Below, one piece after another: positions 49,901 to 60,002 of a stretch of DNA of 64,000 nucleotides. A model generated the notes under the pieces. It saw only the letters and a list, made by a program, of their open reading frames with translations, made no database searches and was not told the DNA's origin. The stretch spans positions 730,302-794,301 of the forward strand of contig NC_018256.1 of the NCBI RefSeq assembly GCF_000227135.1, read 5' to 3'. The first letter of the stretch is position 1. Each line of letters begins with the position of its first letter. The position numbers and the translations under genes were made by a program. The stretch is from Leishmania donovani. Taxonomy: Eukaryota > Euglenozoa > Kinetoplastea > Trypanosomatida > Trypanosomatidae.

Positions 49901-50590
49901 CGTGCCGTCCTCATTCTCCAGCACCTCCTGGCTGCCGGGGACACCGACTGAGGCGGTGTAGCTAAGGTTCCGCTCCGGTGATGCTGCAAAGGTCGACATG
50001 GGCCGCCACAGCAGCGGCCAGCGATGAAAACTGTAGACGAGCCCGAGCAGGAGCGGGAGGACGAAAAAGCGCAGAAGGACGCAGCAGAGCGTCTCGGCGG
50101 ATTCGAGGAGGAGCGGCTTAATCAAAAACTTCAACAAAAACACGCGGCGCTCGTGCGGCCTCAGCGGAAGGTTTGCACCGGGGGGATATTCGGAGTGCAC
50201 CAGCTGGTAGGACGCGCCGCAGCTGCGGCAAGCGCGGTTGCGCTGCTGAATGACCCAGCGATCGATGCACTTTTGATGAACATATCCGACAGAGCCGCGG
50301 CAGCGGCAGCGGTGGGTGACAATAGGGTTCAAGGGGGTGCTGGTGGGGTCGAAGCAGATCCAGCACTCAACAAGGGACCCCGATGTGGAGTTGCGGCTCG
50401 ACCCAAGGGAGGGGGAGGCAGCAGCTGCAGAGGTTTGCGGAAGCGCGCCTGACAGGTCATTCTCAGCCAGCCCACTCCTTTGTGCATCCTCATCTTTTGT
50501 GGCCGTCGAGGTGGATGACACGGTAGTGAGAGGCTCCCCAGTTGCCTCCCGCCGAGTTTTCCTCGCCGTTCGACGAGGGAGCTCCTGCAT
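46937..50590 (-). CDS. Doa10/TEB4/MARCH6-type RING-CH E3 ubiquitin ligase of the ER membrane
   Basis: The product is 1217 aa from the ATG at 50588-50590 (MQELPRRTARK); the ORF reaches 50944 but has no ATG before this one. A C4HC3 RING-CH finger lies at about residues 73-125: CWICFDP, then HRCRCRGSVGYVHQKCIDRW, then RACRSCGASYQL. Membrane helices begin at about 150. An acidic linker lies at about 270-400. At about 530-670 there is a block that matches the conserved TEB4-Doa10 (TD) domain of this family: FYGALPELGGMMLHY, AFFHGLTVLKVTLYWVVGA, a loop with FDARWDSVLGYWR in place of the 'lRnpnDPdFnPi' loop, and then a further helix with VRVPFWG. More helices follow to the acidic C terminus. The family ubiquitylates misfolded membrane and cytosolic proteins (ERAD) and regulates sterol enzymes. 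The length is similar to yeast Doa10 (1319). Confidence 0.9.
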   Translation of the reverse strand: MQELPRRTARKTRREATGEPLTTVSSTSTATKDEDAQRSGLAENDLSGALPQTSAAAASPSLGSSRNSTSGSLVECWICFDPTSTPLNPIVTHRCRCRGSVGYVHQKCIDRWVIQQRNRACRSCGASYQLVHSEYPPGANLPLRPHERRVFLLKFLIKPLLLESAETLCCVLLRFFVLPLLLGLVYSFHRWPLLWRPMSTFAASPERNLSYTASVGVPGSQEVLENEDGTYTLTESFLAWADAILFGLVLCTVMNAVAVGWEKWNHYFRAARERLARETARRAEEGGLARAAAMPPVGPLDFHEENGPAEGVEERAEATEQGVNNDSPQAQPPHHEEASPEGFIVEGWRPEWGPLPAAEQELLPREDAPDARQRGARAEARAVAGEQHSSSDSDSGNDDSESGSDMPYRLSFVDGVFDTIDWVKSGAGGGGMKRLLPSSMRQLCYGLALTLLLRTIWGRVVVALAFAGFIVSWRYRHTRNVLTTQKRRLYEVAERVPLLSQEAVKTLFGVYLVDAFFFYGALPELGGMMLHYAVAPYVDIGFDRGFLAFFHGLTVLKVTLYWVVGAVLVMLLTAMELTVVGPLFANGVDLFFVRSFDARWDSVLGYWRCVVTQVFDSDPPRIVRGFLRVAVVELLVLLVFVRVPFWGMLGCRDLLWGDGTVAQTGLPLKMSLSLRVTTGYDISADASLDEWRRAEVLRVLAERVLLPFGAMYAARAREQLRPMLGSIPLDTIAPLELTAASSTSMTPAARELWEQVWGNMSDRSVFLFHLIDPESAKRVAAASEGFRHTLERVQEPIEWLRVATSEDGVCNTVMVLSSSAEWLGTLQRQPPVADLEAIVAPPFTVSEQQSTSTARAHQMVLNAWRNTYQDAMSRIASVLHPEVVPTPRSLYPEHDTVQEEPHTVSAIKCYMAALHLSYPYMGMGRWRALAYEWWSLLLLRNTFANYVVDVLKYVAAISTVLSCFAVYPLQRAQLRILFPVVRWIGQSVVHMEDYLFDPEQLRAVEGFVEQEGEDELVLPPMVEPLGFDRREEYVEEAAIPSYLLLRRVVVAVLFLVVASVMVWIVPVLCGTLLLCITRNALPVLVGAASLSFFCWNPTLFARSVIFGTALTIAIVFVVPIVGIIYIGPFAQLFWSSYPTLVEETFERQYDVHQMVGPYTGSATGGDGSADGDSDDDWESVDSRDVVQGNAEALHQDRGAEPDVGDGPHGDVQAVAAH

Positions 50591-50786
50591 CTCGGCGAAG
50601 TGCGTGCCTTGTTGTGTATGCGCCTGTGTGACTGCGCGAAGAGCTTTAACGGGTAAACCACAAGAGCGGGGCGGAGGTGTGTATAGGTGCAGGATAGGCA
50701 GCCAAATGTGAAGACGCCAAGAAAGTTGAGGGGCAGCACAACAAAACGCTTTGCAAGGATTAGAGGACAACAAGATATCTGCGAGT

Positions 50787-50820
50787 ACACACACGCACAC
50801 ACGCACACACGCACACACGC
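50787..50820. repeat. ACACACGC minisatellite
   Basis: About four copies of an 8-base unit in tandem. Confidence 0.9.
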
Positions 50821-52904
50821 AAGGAATCTCCTCGCGAAGCGGCAGCAGCAGCAGCAGCCCACAATCGGTATGTAGAAGACTTTTCTCCACAAAATAAAAA
50901 CTCGCAGTCAAAAAAATGCGTGCACCGGACACGCGCACACTCACTAATCCTGATCAGCGTGCGGTGTGCAATCTCGAGCGAAAAACAAAAGCAGGAGACC
51001 GGTAAATGGGAGTGGTTGTGGAAGGGGAGAGTAGGGTACCCGAGAATGTGAAGAAAGGCGACAGAGCAAGCGTTTCTGCCGCCACACCGGAAAAAGAGAA
51101 GAGGAGCAGGAGACGCCGCAACGCGGCGCTCTTTGGAAAACGAGCACAAGACGCGCAAGCAAACGACGATTGACAAAAAAAAAAAACAGAAAAGAATGCA
51201 CGACCGCCTCCACGGTCAGCTGAGCTCGTCTGAAAGTGGGCGTGTTCGCTCGTATGTGTTTGTGTGTACGTATGCCTAAGTGTGCGTGCAAGTTCTCTTT
51301 CTTCACAACGCGCCTGTGTGCCGCCGCTCGTGGATACACAGTGGACAGAGATGGGAAAAAAAGAGAGAAATAGGGACTGTAAGATTCGGTGTAGACTTCG
51401 CGTTTTACGCGCGTGTGTGAGTGGGTGAGCGGGGAGGAAAGGTTAGGTAGATTGACAGGAGGGACGGGGGCGTGCAGTGCGCACGCGCGCACGCACACGT
51501 ATTAAGGATGACTTGATCACGTGGAAGCCGCAGACACACAATCGGAAGCGAAGCAAAGAGAGCTGCCGAGCACCGGATGTCTCCCGCGAAGGAGGAGAAG
51601 GAGAGAGAGAGAGATGTGCAAGGGGGAAGAAGAACCACAAAAACAGGGAGATGCGGAGGATGAGATACAAGAAAGTGCTTCTCCTGCAAGCAAACAAAGG
51701 TGAGCGGGATCAAGTTGCGTCCACAGATGCGTACGTGCCTCTCCCCTTTGGGCGCCCCCCTTCGTTCGTTCCTGTCTCGTGTTTTCTCTCTTCCTCTCTC
51801 TCTCTCTCGTCGCCCTTGCTTTGAAACACGTGTGCCTAAATGTGCTTTAAAACGACTGAAGTTGCTTGGCCACGTGTGAGCACGGCGACGGTTTTCGAAT
51901 GGCGGCGGCCGCGTATAAAATGGGGCGCATGTGTGCACAAGCAAAAGCGTGGAACGTCCGCAGGTTGAAGAGGTCGAGACGGAGGAGGGGAGGAGAACAC
52001 GAGGATTGCTAGTCTGTGTGTTGAGCACAGGAGGAAAAGGAGGCCGGAGGGGAGGGAGAATTCGACATGCCGACACAACGAAGACCGCACCTCAGAGGTG
52101 CGCCGGTGCCCGTACACGGACGCATTTGCGGAGCAGCAAAGGAGAGGAGGGGGGAGTAGTAGGCGAAGCACTTGGCGAATCACGGCACAAAGCGATGAGC
52201 TGATATGCGTAACGGAGAATACGCCACTCACGTATGCGCAACTTCTCTTCAGCCGCCAGTCCAAACACGGCGACTTGGCGAAGATGACGAGCCTCGTCGG
52301 GTACGTCACCCATATGACCCGCTCCACCTTCTTGTTTTTTTGATCTGTGTGCTGCTCAGCTCGGGGAAGAGAAAGGGGCAAGCGAGAGAGACTCCTCAAC
52401 ACAAGTGCACCCGAGCATCACAGGCAGGCAGAGCCCAACAGAAGACGAAGGCTAATAAACACCCGGACCGACAGTCAGAACCAGAGAGAGAGAGAACGTC
52501 AGGGAAGCTGGAGAGAGAGTGGCAGAGCAAGAAAACGAGTGGCGTGAAACATGGGTACCACACACGCAACTGTTTACCTAACGGCCGCCACATGCGGTAA
52601 AAGAGGCGGTGAACAGGGGGAGGGGGTGAGGGTCAGAGAGCGGGAGATGATGTTCACTACTTGCACGATGCGCAAAGGGAGCAACAAAACAGGAATAAAG
52701 CACGCTCATGTAGAGGAGGAAGGAGCACGTTTTTCTTCAACGTGTCTGCTCGCCGCTGTACAACATAAGTTACCACTCTCCACTCCACCCCCTCCCCCAG
52801 GCATGCCGCACGCCCCATCGCGTGGTACAAAGCAGTGTGAGACACGCGCTAGAGAAATGCGCCGAGCCATTCATTTCAGCGCAGTCGCTTCCTCAAAACT
52901 TTAC

Positions 52905-53330
52905 CCACCACCCGCCTCGCAGCTCGCTTCACGGTCGCTCCCCCGTGATGCCGGTCGCCACCTGATGCATCCCCCTCGCTGTGGCGCTCAGGCCCACCCA
53001 CCGGCAGGCAGTGAGGGCACGGGTGTGGGATGCGTTCAAGTCACGCTGACCCTGTGACCAGCATATGGGCAGTGCACACGTGTTCAGTGTTGCAGGTCGA
53101 TCCAAGGCAGCGCTGTCCAGGGAATGACCGCCAGCATCAGTGGCGATGCATTTCTCGAACCTCCATAGGTCGTAGGTGCTTGACCCTGTCACCACTAGAA
53201 TTCATTCGGCATTAGCAGGGATAGGGGTGGGAGGAGAGGGGGCTTGCTTAGCTTCCCCACAGACAGAGGAAGCGTACCGGACCCTGAGATACCACTCACC
53301 GAGGTGACCTCCGGTCATCAGGGTAACTCG
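52905..53330. mobile_element. Degenerate SIDER-like retroposon, copy B
   Basis: Same block order and orientation as copy A: CACCCGCCTCGCAG, GGCAGTGAGGGC, CCTGTCACCAC, GCAGGGATAGG, then a short spacer and GAGATACCACTCACCGAGG. The two copies are diverged, with indels between blocks. The element lies in presumptive 3' UTR. It may extend rightward to about 53560, where the sequence is still complex rather than repetitive; an A10 run at about 53760-53770 is a possible but unproven tail on plus. Confidence 0.62.
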
Positions 53331-54162
53331 CGTTGCACATGCTAGAAAGAGTCACCCCCGCAGAAGATAGCGCACTCAAGAGAGGCGTATGTGCCAGGGC
53401 GCAGATGCATGGGTATTATGTGCTCGGCATGCCTAGCAGCGTGCCTCTCCCTTACAGCCCCCGTTTCCATACCCAGCCGCACAACGGTATGCATGGCACC
53501 CCTGGATTCACCTCTACAAAACGGCGTGGTCTTCGCCTTCCGCATGCCACCTAGGGGGAGGGGGGGGGAGGGCACGAGATGAGCTGCGCATATGTGCAGG
53601 TCACAGAGAGAGTGGGTGCTGGAGAGGGAATGAACACGCAGAACAAGGAGAGAGAGCAGCACAAAGCCAGAGGATGCATCGAGGCCTCTCACCTCCCACC
53701 GCCTCTATAGGTGTCTCATCACTTGTCACAAAGTAGGCTTCGAGAAAATAGAAGTGCCGAAAAAAAAAACGGAAGCAAGCTATCCCAGACACCGGAGAAG
53801 CGCGCGCAGCACGGCAGGAGCCACTATTATCATCGGAATGAACCTCTGCAACTCAGAGGGCAACGGCAGCAAGAGAGAGAGAAACATGAAAAATACACGT
53901 TGAGAGCTGGAGAAGCAGATCCTGCAAATGGAAAAGGAAAACGAAAATGAAAACAGCAGAAGGGAGAAAGAAAAAGATGCCGGCGGCACACAAGCCAGAT
54001 GGCCCTGTCCATGGGGATGCCGGTAGTCGACAAGAAAAAAGTGATGTCACACGTCCGTCGACGACAGGGCTTCATGCGGCGTGCCTGTGGTGCACGCGAA
54101 CACACGCTTACGTTCCAAGCACATACGCAGCCGTGACCAGACGCGCTGGTGGCGCTTGAAGG

Positions 54163-55554
54163 CTACAGCCCATTGGGGACCTCTCTCTCCTCGCGCTGCA
54201 CCAGCGCTGAAGAAACGAACGCAGGGGGAACGGAGACGCTGCTGTGATGCGTGGTGTGTGGGAAAGTCTGGGTGACGCCGCTGAGGCTCGGTGCCGTGGC
54301 AGCGGCCGGAGGGTAGAGAGGGTGCACAACTGCGGAGCGCGACGCGGCAGGCGGCACAATGGAGCACGCTGACTGCCCCTCGGTAAGAGACTCTAGCACA
54401 CGGCTGGAGTTCGGCTTTTGGATCTCACCACCCTTGTTGTCGATGTCTCCTGCCATCGCCGCAGTGGCCCTTGGCTCGCTGTCATCCTCGACAGCCCCGA
54501 CCTCGGCGAAGCCGGTGATCGCCCTCTCTTTGGCGGCCAGGTACTCGGTGTAGTTCTCCAGGTTGAGGCACGTAGGCAGCGTATTGAAAACCTCCCTCGC
54601 AAAGCGGCCGTCGCTCACGTAAAGGATGCGGTCGGCGTAGCACTCGATGTCAGGATTATGTGTGACCATGATGCACGTCGTCTTGGTGCGGCGGTTGATG
54701 CGCATGAGGAGATCCATCACTTCGATCGTGTTCGCCGTGTCCAGGTCGCCTGTCGGCTCGTCAAGCAGGAGGATAGACGGATTGTTCGCCAAGCTTCGCG
54801 CAATTGTCACACGCTGCTGCTCGCCACCACTGAGCTCGGAGGGGAGGTGGTTGATGCGGTTACGCAGTCCGACTAGCGTGAGCAGCTGGCGAGACCGCAG
54901 CCGCATTGCCTTCGCTGACATCTTGCCCAGTAGCGTCATAGGCAGCTCCACGTTCTCAGCGGCGGTCATGGTAGCGATCAAGTTAAACGTCTGGAACACG
55001 AAGCCGAGATTTTTCAGGCGGATGTCTGCCAAAACGCTCTCCTTGGTGTCCTTGTCGATGATCCTCCCGTTTAGCTCGACTGTACCCTCGGTGCAGGAGT
55101 CGATGCTGCCAATGATGTTTAGCAGCGTTGTCTTGCCACCACCGCTGGGTCCACGGATCATGACAAACTCGCCGCGTCGCACGGGCGCAAACGGCGGAGG
55201 TAGGTTGCCGCGTTGAAGGCAGTTCGTGTTGGAGGCTTTCTGTGTCGTCGCTGCCGCGCTCGAGTGCTCTGGCTCAGCCAGCGTAATATCCTTGAGCGCC
55301 ACAACACGCTCATCAGAGCCGACGATAGGGTAGCTCTTGCCCACGTGGCACAAACGAAGCACCACCGGCTCGGACTGCAGCACGGTCTGCCGCGACAGCT
55401 CCGATAAGGACGCATCGTTGAGAAGGATGTCGCGGCTCTTCGGCGCCTCCTCCGCCGTCACGGGGCTGATGTTATCAGGAATGCTGAATATCCCTGAAGA
55501 CGGAGACAACTTCCCCACCGTCGCAGGCGTCCTTTCCGTCGTCGCCAAGGACAT
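54163..55554 (-). CDS. ABC transporter ATPase of the LolD/MacB/FtsE class
   Basis: The product is 463 aa from the ATG at 55552-55554. A single nucleotide-binding domain spans about residues 65-330: Walker A GPSGGGKTTLLNIIG (about 134), Q-loop LGFVFQTFN (about 178), signature LSGGEQQRVTIARSL (about 239), Walker B ILLLDEPTGDLD (about 258), and H-loop MVTHNPDIECYADRI (about 292). SGGGKTTLLN with 'GTVELNG' and DEPTGDLD is the fingerprint of the bacterial LolD/MacB/FtsE group. This group works with a separate FtsX/MacB-type permease in moving lipoproteins or hydrophobic compounds across membranes. No membrane helix is present, so a partner permease encoded elsewhere is expected. Residues 1-65 and the last 120 are Ser/Pro/Ala-rich additions not found in bacterial members. 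All catalytic residues appear intact. Confidence 0.93.
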   Translation of the reverse strand: MSLATTERTPATVGKLSPSSGIFSIPDNISPVTAEEAPKSRDILLNDASLSELSRQTVLQSEPVVLRLCHVGKSYPIVGSDERVVALKDITLAEPEHSSAAATTQKASNTNCLQRGNLPPPFAPVRRGEFVMIRGPSGGGKTTLLNIIGSIDSCTEGTVELNGRIIDKDTKESVLADIRLKNLGFVFQTFNLIATMTAAENVELPMTLLGKMSAKAMRLRSRQLLTLVGLRNRINHLPSELSGGEQQRVTIARSLANNPSILLLDEPTGDLDTANTIEVMDLLMRINRRTKTTCIMVTHNPDIECYADRILYVSDGRFAREVFNTLPTCLNLENYTEYLAAKERAITGFAEVGAVEDDSEPRATAAMAGDIDNKGGEIQKPNSSRVLESLTEGQSACSIVPPAASRSAVVHPLYPPAAATAPSLSGVTQTFPHTTHHSSVSVPPAFVSSALVQREEREVPNGL

Positions 55555-56704
55555 ACGTGCCTACGTGTATGTGTATGGTGTTCGGTGCTGTGGAGAGAGA
55601 GAGAGAGAGGGGGGAGGGGGGGGGGCAAGGCAAGAGGGAGCAAAGCGGTGAAACAAGAGAGAAGGACGTCCTCGTAGCCAGCGGGAGAGTGGAGATGGAG
55701 CGGGTGATCGGCGCCAGCAAAGGACTCGAAGGAAAGCAGCAAAGCCACAACGAGGGGACGGAGGAGGGGGAGCAGCAAAATAAAAACAAAGAAAAAAACG
55801 GGGGAGGGATCAATCAAGCACACGTGAAACGCGTACACCCACGAACGTGTGCACGACGACTTTAAGCGGCAAGACTAGGAATGAAGAACGCCAAAGCAAA
55901 GCAAGAGCAGCAGCCGCAGCACGTAAGCTTGATCCGTATTTGTGCGTGTGGGCATATATATATATATGTGTGTGTGTGCGTGCGTGTGTATGTGTCGTTG
56001 AGGAGTGGGGTATCTACGCACAACAAACACAAGCGTTACCAGCGAAGCACACGAAGCGGTTACGCTATGTGCGAGTGGGGGGGGGGAGAGAGCGAGCGTG
56101 CAAGTGCGAGCTGTTCACTGTGTGAGGCTGCGAGGAGAATGGGCCGGTGCTCAGAGAGAGTGAATGCGAGGGAGAAAGAGATAGAGAGAGCCGTGAGAGT
56201 TATGAGCTTGTGAAGCGACTACTCACTACGAGATCAGCGGGGGTGGGGGTGTGGTGCTCGTCGCGGAAAGAGAGACGGCGAGGCAAGACTTGCGGAGAGT
56301 AGAGGGGTGCGAGGGAAGCGTCGCTGCTCCTCTCCCTTCACTCTCTTCACTTTCCCCCAACGCGGCGCGCAGTGCTGCGCATGTATCCTTCAACATAGAA
56401 AAAGCGCATGCGCGAACGTACTATGGGCAAGCAGCTACTTCCCGACACACATGCTACAGAACGACGAATGCGAGCATCACGCTGCGCCCTTGTAGCCGAG
56501 GTGCGGGCATGAATATCGTGCTCCCTCCCGTTGCCGTTTTTTTTTTCGTGGTTCCCGCTCTCCCCTTCGCCACTGTTGTGCCACTGCTGCGGATCCTTTT
56601 GCTGATGCAGCGCCGCCCTCGGCAACCTGCAAAGACAAGTGCCAAAGCATGCAAGACACAGAGAGAGGGAGAGAAATGATGATGAGCCGCCATCCATGCG
56701 CCCG
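55555..56704. other. Intergenic/UTR sequence
   Basis: No gene seen. AT then GT run at 55954-55978, poly-G near 55611-55623 and 56078-56086. A minus ORF (56454-57095) is real only where it overlaps the damaged gene at 56705-57115. Confidence 0.6.
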
Positions 56705-57115
56705 TTACGTCAGCCATCGTAGGCAAAGAGTGAACACGAGAACACCGGCTGCGCCCGCCCACGCCGTCACCTCTTCGATGTCCTTCCTTTCTTTCGCAGC
56801 CACCGGTGAAGGTGCCCGCTAAGGCAGTAGCCGCAGACAAGACGATAGCAGAGAGCGCAAGACCACCACTGATGATTCGAGCGAGAACGGTCACTTGCAA
56901 CTTTGTAAGACAGCGCGGCTGCATGCCGTGCGTAGCCCCTCTACAGCGCCTTTCCTGAACTGCTTCTCTCGCTTCAGGTCGTAATCGCACACACGCCTGA
57001 AGGCATCCGGCGACACCAGCATATATAGCCATCGCACTGCCAGGAGACGCGGCATAAACAGAGTACAGCGAGGCACTCGCGGCACGTGATACCAATCAAT
57101 CCGACCAATGCTCAT
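56705..57115 (-). pseudogene. Small two-helix membrane-protein gene with compensating frameshifts
   Basis: From the ATG at 57113-57115 a protein-like frame (MSIGRIDWYHVPRVPRC ... DAFRRVCDYDLKREKQFRK) runs 74 codons to a TGA at 56891-56893. Protein-like sequence then continues in another frame with a hydrophobic helix (ARIISGGLALSAIVLSAATA). From about 56800 it returns to the first frame (VAAKERKDIEEVTAWAG, then a second helix GVLVFTLCLRWLT) and ends at TAA 56705-56707. Two compensating indels would give one protein of about 135 aa with two membrane helices separated by a charged loop. Alternatives: a real 74-aa protein with fortuitous helices downstream, or sequencing errors. Family not recognised. 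Confidence 0.42.
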
Positions 57116-57558
57116 GAGAGCCGGTCGATTCGCCTAAAGGCTCTGTGCGCAGCGATGTACAGTTCACGGCGCGTGCACCGTGACTCCGTCAACGTCCCCT
57201 CAACATTGTGGGGCCCGCCTCTTCCTCTCGCGTCCTTTCCTCTTCTATTGAATTCGCTTCCCTCGCCCAAAATCGAGCTACAGAGCCGCGCCAAAAGCGA
57301 GCACCACAACAAGGAGAACGAAATAGAGAGGGAAACACCTAGAAGCACAAGAGCAGGCGCCACAACAGAGCAATACCCCGATGAAGTCACAGCAGCGGCG
57401 AACACACAACAAAAGAGCCCACAGAGATGCTGCGTTGCAGAGACGCCGACGCGCGTGTGCAAGAGAGGGCCGCACGATAGCACAAGACAACGAGTGAGAG
57501 GAGTCGAGAGCGCTCTCCCACGCACACCGCAACGCCCACTGCACTCTCTTCGCCTGAG

Positions 57559-57759
57559 CAGCCTGCTCATTCGTCCAGACACAGGTCAGCCGATCGACGC
57601 ACACAACCACAGCTCACCTACCCTCGCAGGGGTGCGGCGGAATCCTTGTCGACTAGGACAAGCCGGCCCGCCGTCCAATCGGCCCACACGGAGACTCGGC
57701 TGGACGGCACGCCCTGATCCAGGCGGGCCGCGCCCAGCGTCCTGCTCGAGGGCGGAGGC
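57559..57759. repeat. 201-bp perfect direct repeat, copy 1
   Basis: Identical base for base to 63696-63896, same orientation, 6137 bp apart. The left border is sharp (upstream sequences unrelated). The right border of copy 1 is hidden by the gap, so the repeat unit is longer than 201 bp. On minus, one frame ends ARLDQGVPSSRVSVWADWTA ... LRG and a stop in both copies, which may be the 3' end of an element-encoded ORF. No family recognised. Confidence 0.9.
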
Positions 57760-58476
57760 NNNNNNNNNNNNNNNNNNNNNNNNNNNNNNNNNNNNNNNNN
57801 NNNNNNNNNNNNNNNNNNNNNNNNNNNNNNNNNNNNNNNNNNNNNNNNNNNNNNNNNNNNNNNNNNNNNNNNNNNNNNNNNNNNNNNNNNNNNNNNNNNN
57901 NNNNNNNNNNNNNNNNNNNNNNNNNNNNNNNNNNNNNNNNNNNNNNNNNNNNNNNNNNNNNNNNNNNNNNNNNNNNNNNNNNNNNNNNNNNNNNNNNNNN
58001 NNNNNNNNNNNNNNNNNNNNNNNNNNNNNNNNNNNNNNNNNNNNNNNNNNNNNNNNNNNNNNNNNNNNNNNNNNNNNNNNNNNNNNNNNNNNNNNNNNNN
58101 NNNNNNNNNNNNNNNNNNNNNNNNNNNNNNNNNNNNNNNNNNNNNNNNNNNNNNNNNNNNNNNNNNNNNNNNNNNNNNNNNNNNNNNNNNNNNNNNNNNN
58201 NNNNNNNNNNNNNNNNNNNNNNNNNNNNNNNNNNNNNNNNNNNNNNNNNNNNNNNNNNNNNNNNNNNNNNNNNNNNNNNNNNNNNNNNNNNNNNNNNNNN
58301 NNNNNNNNNNNNNNNNNNNNNNNNNNNNNNNNNNNNNNNNNNNNNNNNNNNNNNNNNNNNNNNNNNNNNNNNNNNNNNNNNNNNNNNNNNNNNNNNNNNN
58401 NNNNNNNNNNNNNNNNNNNNNNNNNNNNNNNNNNNNNNNNNNNNNNNNNNNNNNNNNNNNNNNNNNNNNNNNNNNN
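57760..58476. other. Assembly gap (717 N)
   Basis: A run of N directly at the end of repeat copy 1. Confidence 0.98.
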
Positions 58477-59982
58477 AGAGAAAGAGCGCACGGCCTGTCC
58501 TCCTGAGAGGGCATACGAGGCAGCCATAGACAGCAGACAGGTGAGGAGCCCACGCGGCGCGAGCGAGGCATGCGCAACCACATTACTGCGTGCAAGGCCA
58601 TAGCGTGAAACAGCGTGTGCTTCGCCCACCCTCCTCGAGTGATCCGCGAATCAAGCGTAGCATATCGGGCACAGCACCGGGTCGGACGCCCTCATAGCAA
58701 ACACAGACGGGGGATGGGGGCACCACAGTACCGGCGCAGCAGTAGGCAGCACACCATCGGCACCCCATGCCGCCACTGCCAGCCGCCCGCCGTTGCAGTA
58801 ATGCACGGCACCGACAGGTGCCGGTGCGGAACTGGGCGAGCATGGTCTCCGGTCGCCTCGCAAGCGCAGCTTCCGTGCTCTTCCGGTGTGGGATGGCTGC
58901 TGCTAAGTAGCTCTTGGTGTGGCGTGTCGCATCGTTTAGCACGCTTTTGAAGGGATGTCATCCTGGCAACGGAGTCCGGTAACCGGCTGTGAGGTTTACG
59001 CCGTTGGCGTCGGGGCCTGTGGGATGGTGGGTGTTTGCAAGGTTGTCAACTTCGTCCCTGTTTTTCAAGTCGAAGTGACCAAAGTCAAGCCTCGCTCGGG
59101 TAGAGGAAGAAAAAAAATAGACGCGGCGAGGATTGGGAGATGCGAGATGGGAGAGAGGAGTGGGGTGATGAAGAGGGAGGGAGGAAGAAGGGGGCGCACC
59201 CCCCTAGTGTGTAAACCATAATCATCAGCCGCATGAGGGTCACTTGGAGGCAGAGCACACAAAAGCTTCCCCTCCCTCTCCCTTCCCCTCCTATGGCGAA
59301 TCAGAAGGGCTGCCCTTTCGTCTGACATGTTCACTCATACACATGTGCCACTCCACGGCAGCGAGTGGCAAAGGGGATAGTAGGGGAGGGGGGTGCTATG
59401 CGTGCATCGGCCTCTGCCGTTTTGGGGTATGGTCATCTGTTCGGCAGCTTCCGATTAGGCGGCCGGCGGTGTTTGTCACCTGTTGCATTTTTTTTGTGGA
59501 TGTTCCCTGTCGAAAAGGGCAGCCGAGGCGTTGCGAGTACAGCAGAGTTGTGTGCCCTGCCGCCTGCTGTTTCGGCTCCGTGTCTTGGGCGCGTCTGGGG
59601 CGGTGTGCGTCGGCATTGTTGTTCAGCACAGCCGTAGACTGAGACACGCTTCTCTGTACCTTCAGTCTCTCTCCTGCTCGGCGTTTTTCGCCCTCCGCCA
59701 GAGCGTGGCTTTGAAGCTTTTGTGGGGAATCCTCTGGCAGAGAGCGCGAGCGAGAGTGCTCGGCGGCGCGTGCGCCACCGCAGCCGGCACGCCACCCCTC
59801 ACTGAACAGCAGAAAGATCGAGTGCGCGGAGGAGACACAAAGACGGTCCTGCACAGTCAAGGTTCACGGAAAAGCACAAGACGGCACACGCCTAGTAGCA
59901 CACACTCGCAGACACACCCGATCGGGGAGCAAAAAAAAAACTACAAGGACAGGCACGAGCTTGAGCCGCCATCAAAGAAACA

Positions 59983-60002
59983 ATATATATATATATATAT
60001 AT
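59983..60002. repeat. AT dinucleotide microsatellite
   Basis: Ten AT units, about 160 bases past the stop codon of the thioredoxin-like gene, in its presumptive 3' UTR. Confidence 0.95.

Larger units (their letters stand above)
50591..54162. other. Long intergenic/UTR stretch containing a SIDER-like element
   Basis: No gene supported in about 3.6 kb. The left end carries an ACACACGC minisatellite and purine-rich DNA; the middle is low-complexity. The SIDER-like element (separate entry) lies on the side that would be the 3' UTR of the ABC ATPase gene. ORFs up to 223 codons (51405-52076, minus) are Ser/Pro/Leu/Arg strings. Confidence 0.65.

Noticed and set aside
50787..50820. Possible CRISPR-like tandem array
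   Set aside because: An 8-base ACACACGC tandem without spacers: a microsatellite.
50591..50944. N-terminal extension of the Doa10-like ligase
   Set aside because: No ATG before 50588-50590; the extension covers the CA minisatellite (Val-Cys-Ala-Cys repeats).
57086..58629. ORFs of 327-505 codons on both strands across the large gap
   Set aside because: Most of their length is N; they cannot be counted as coding.
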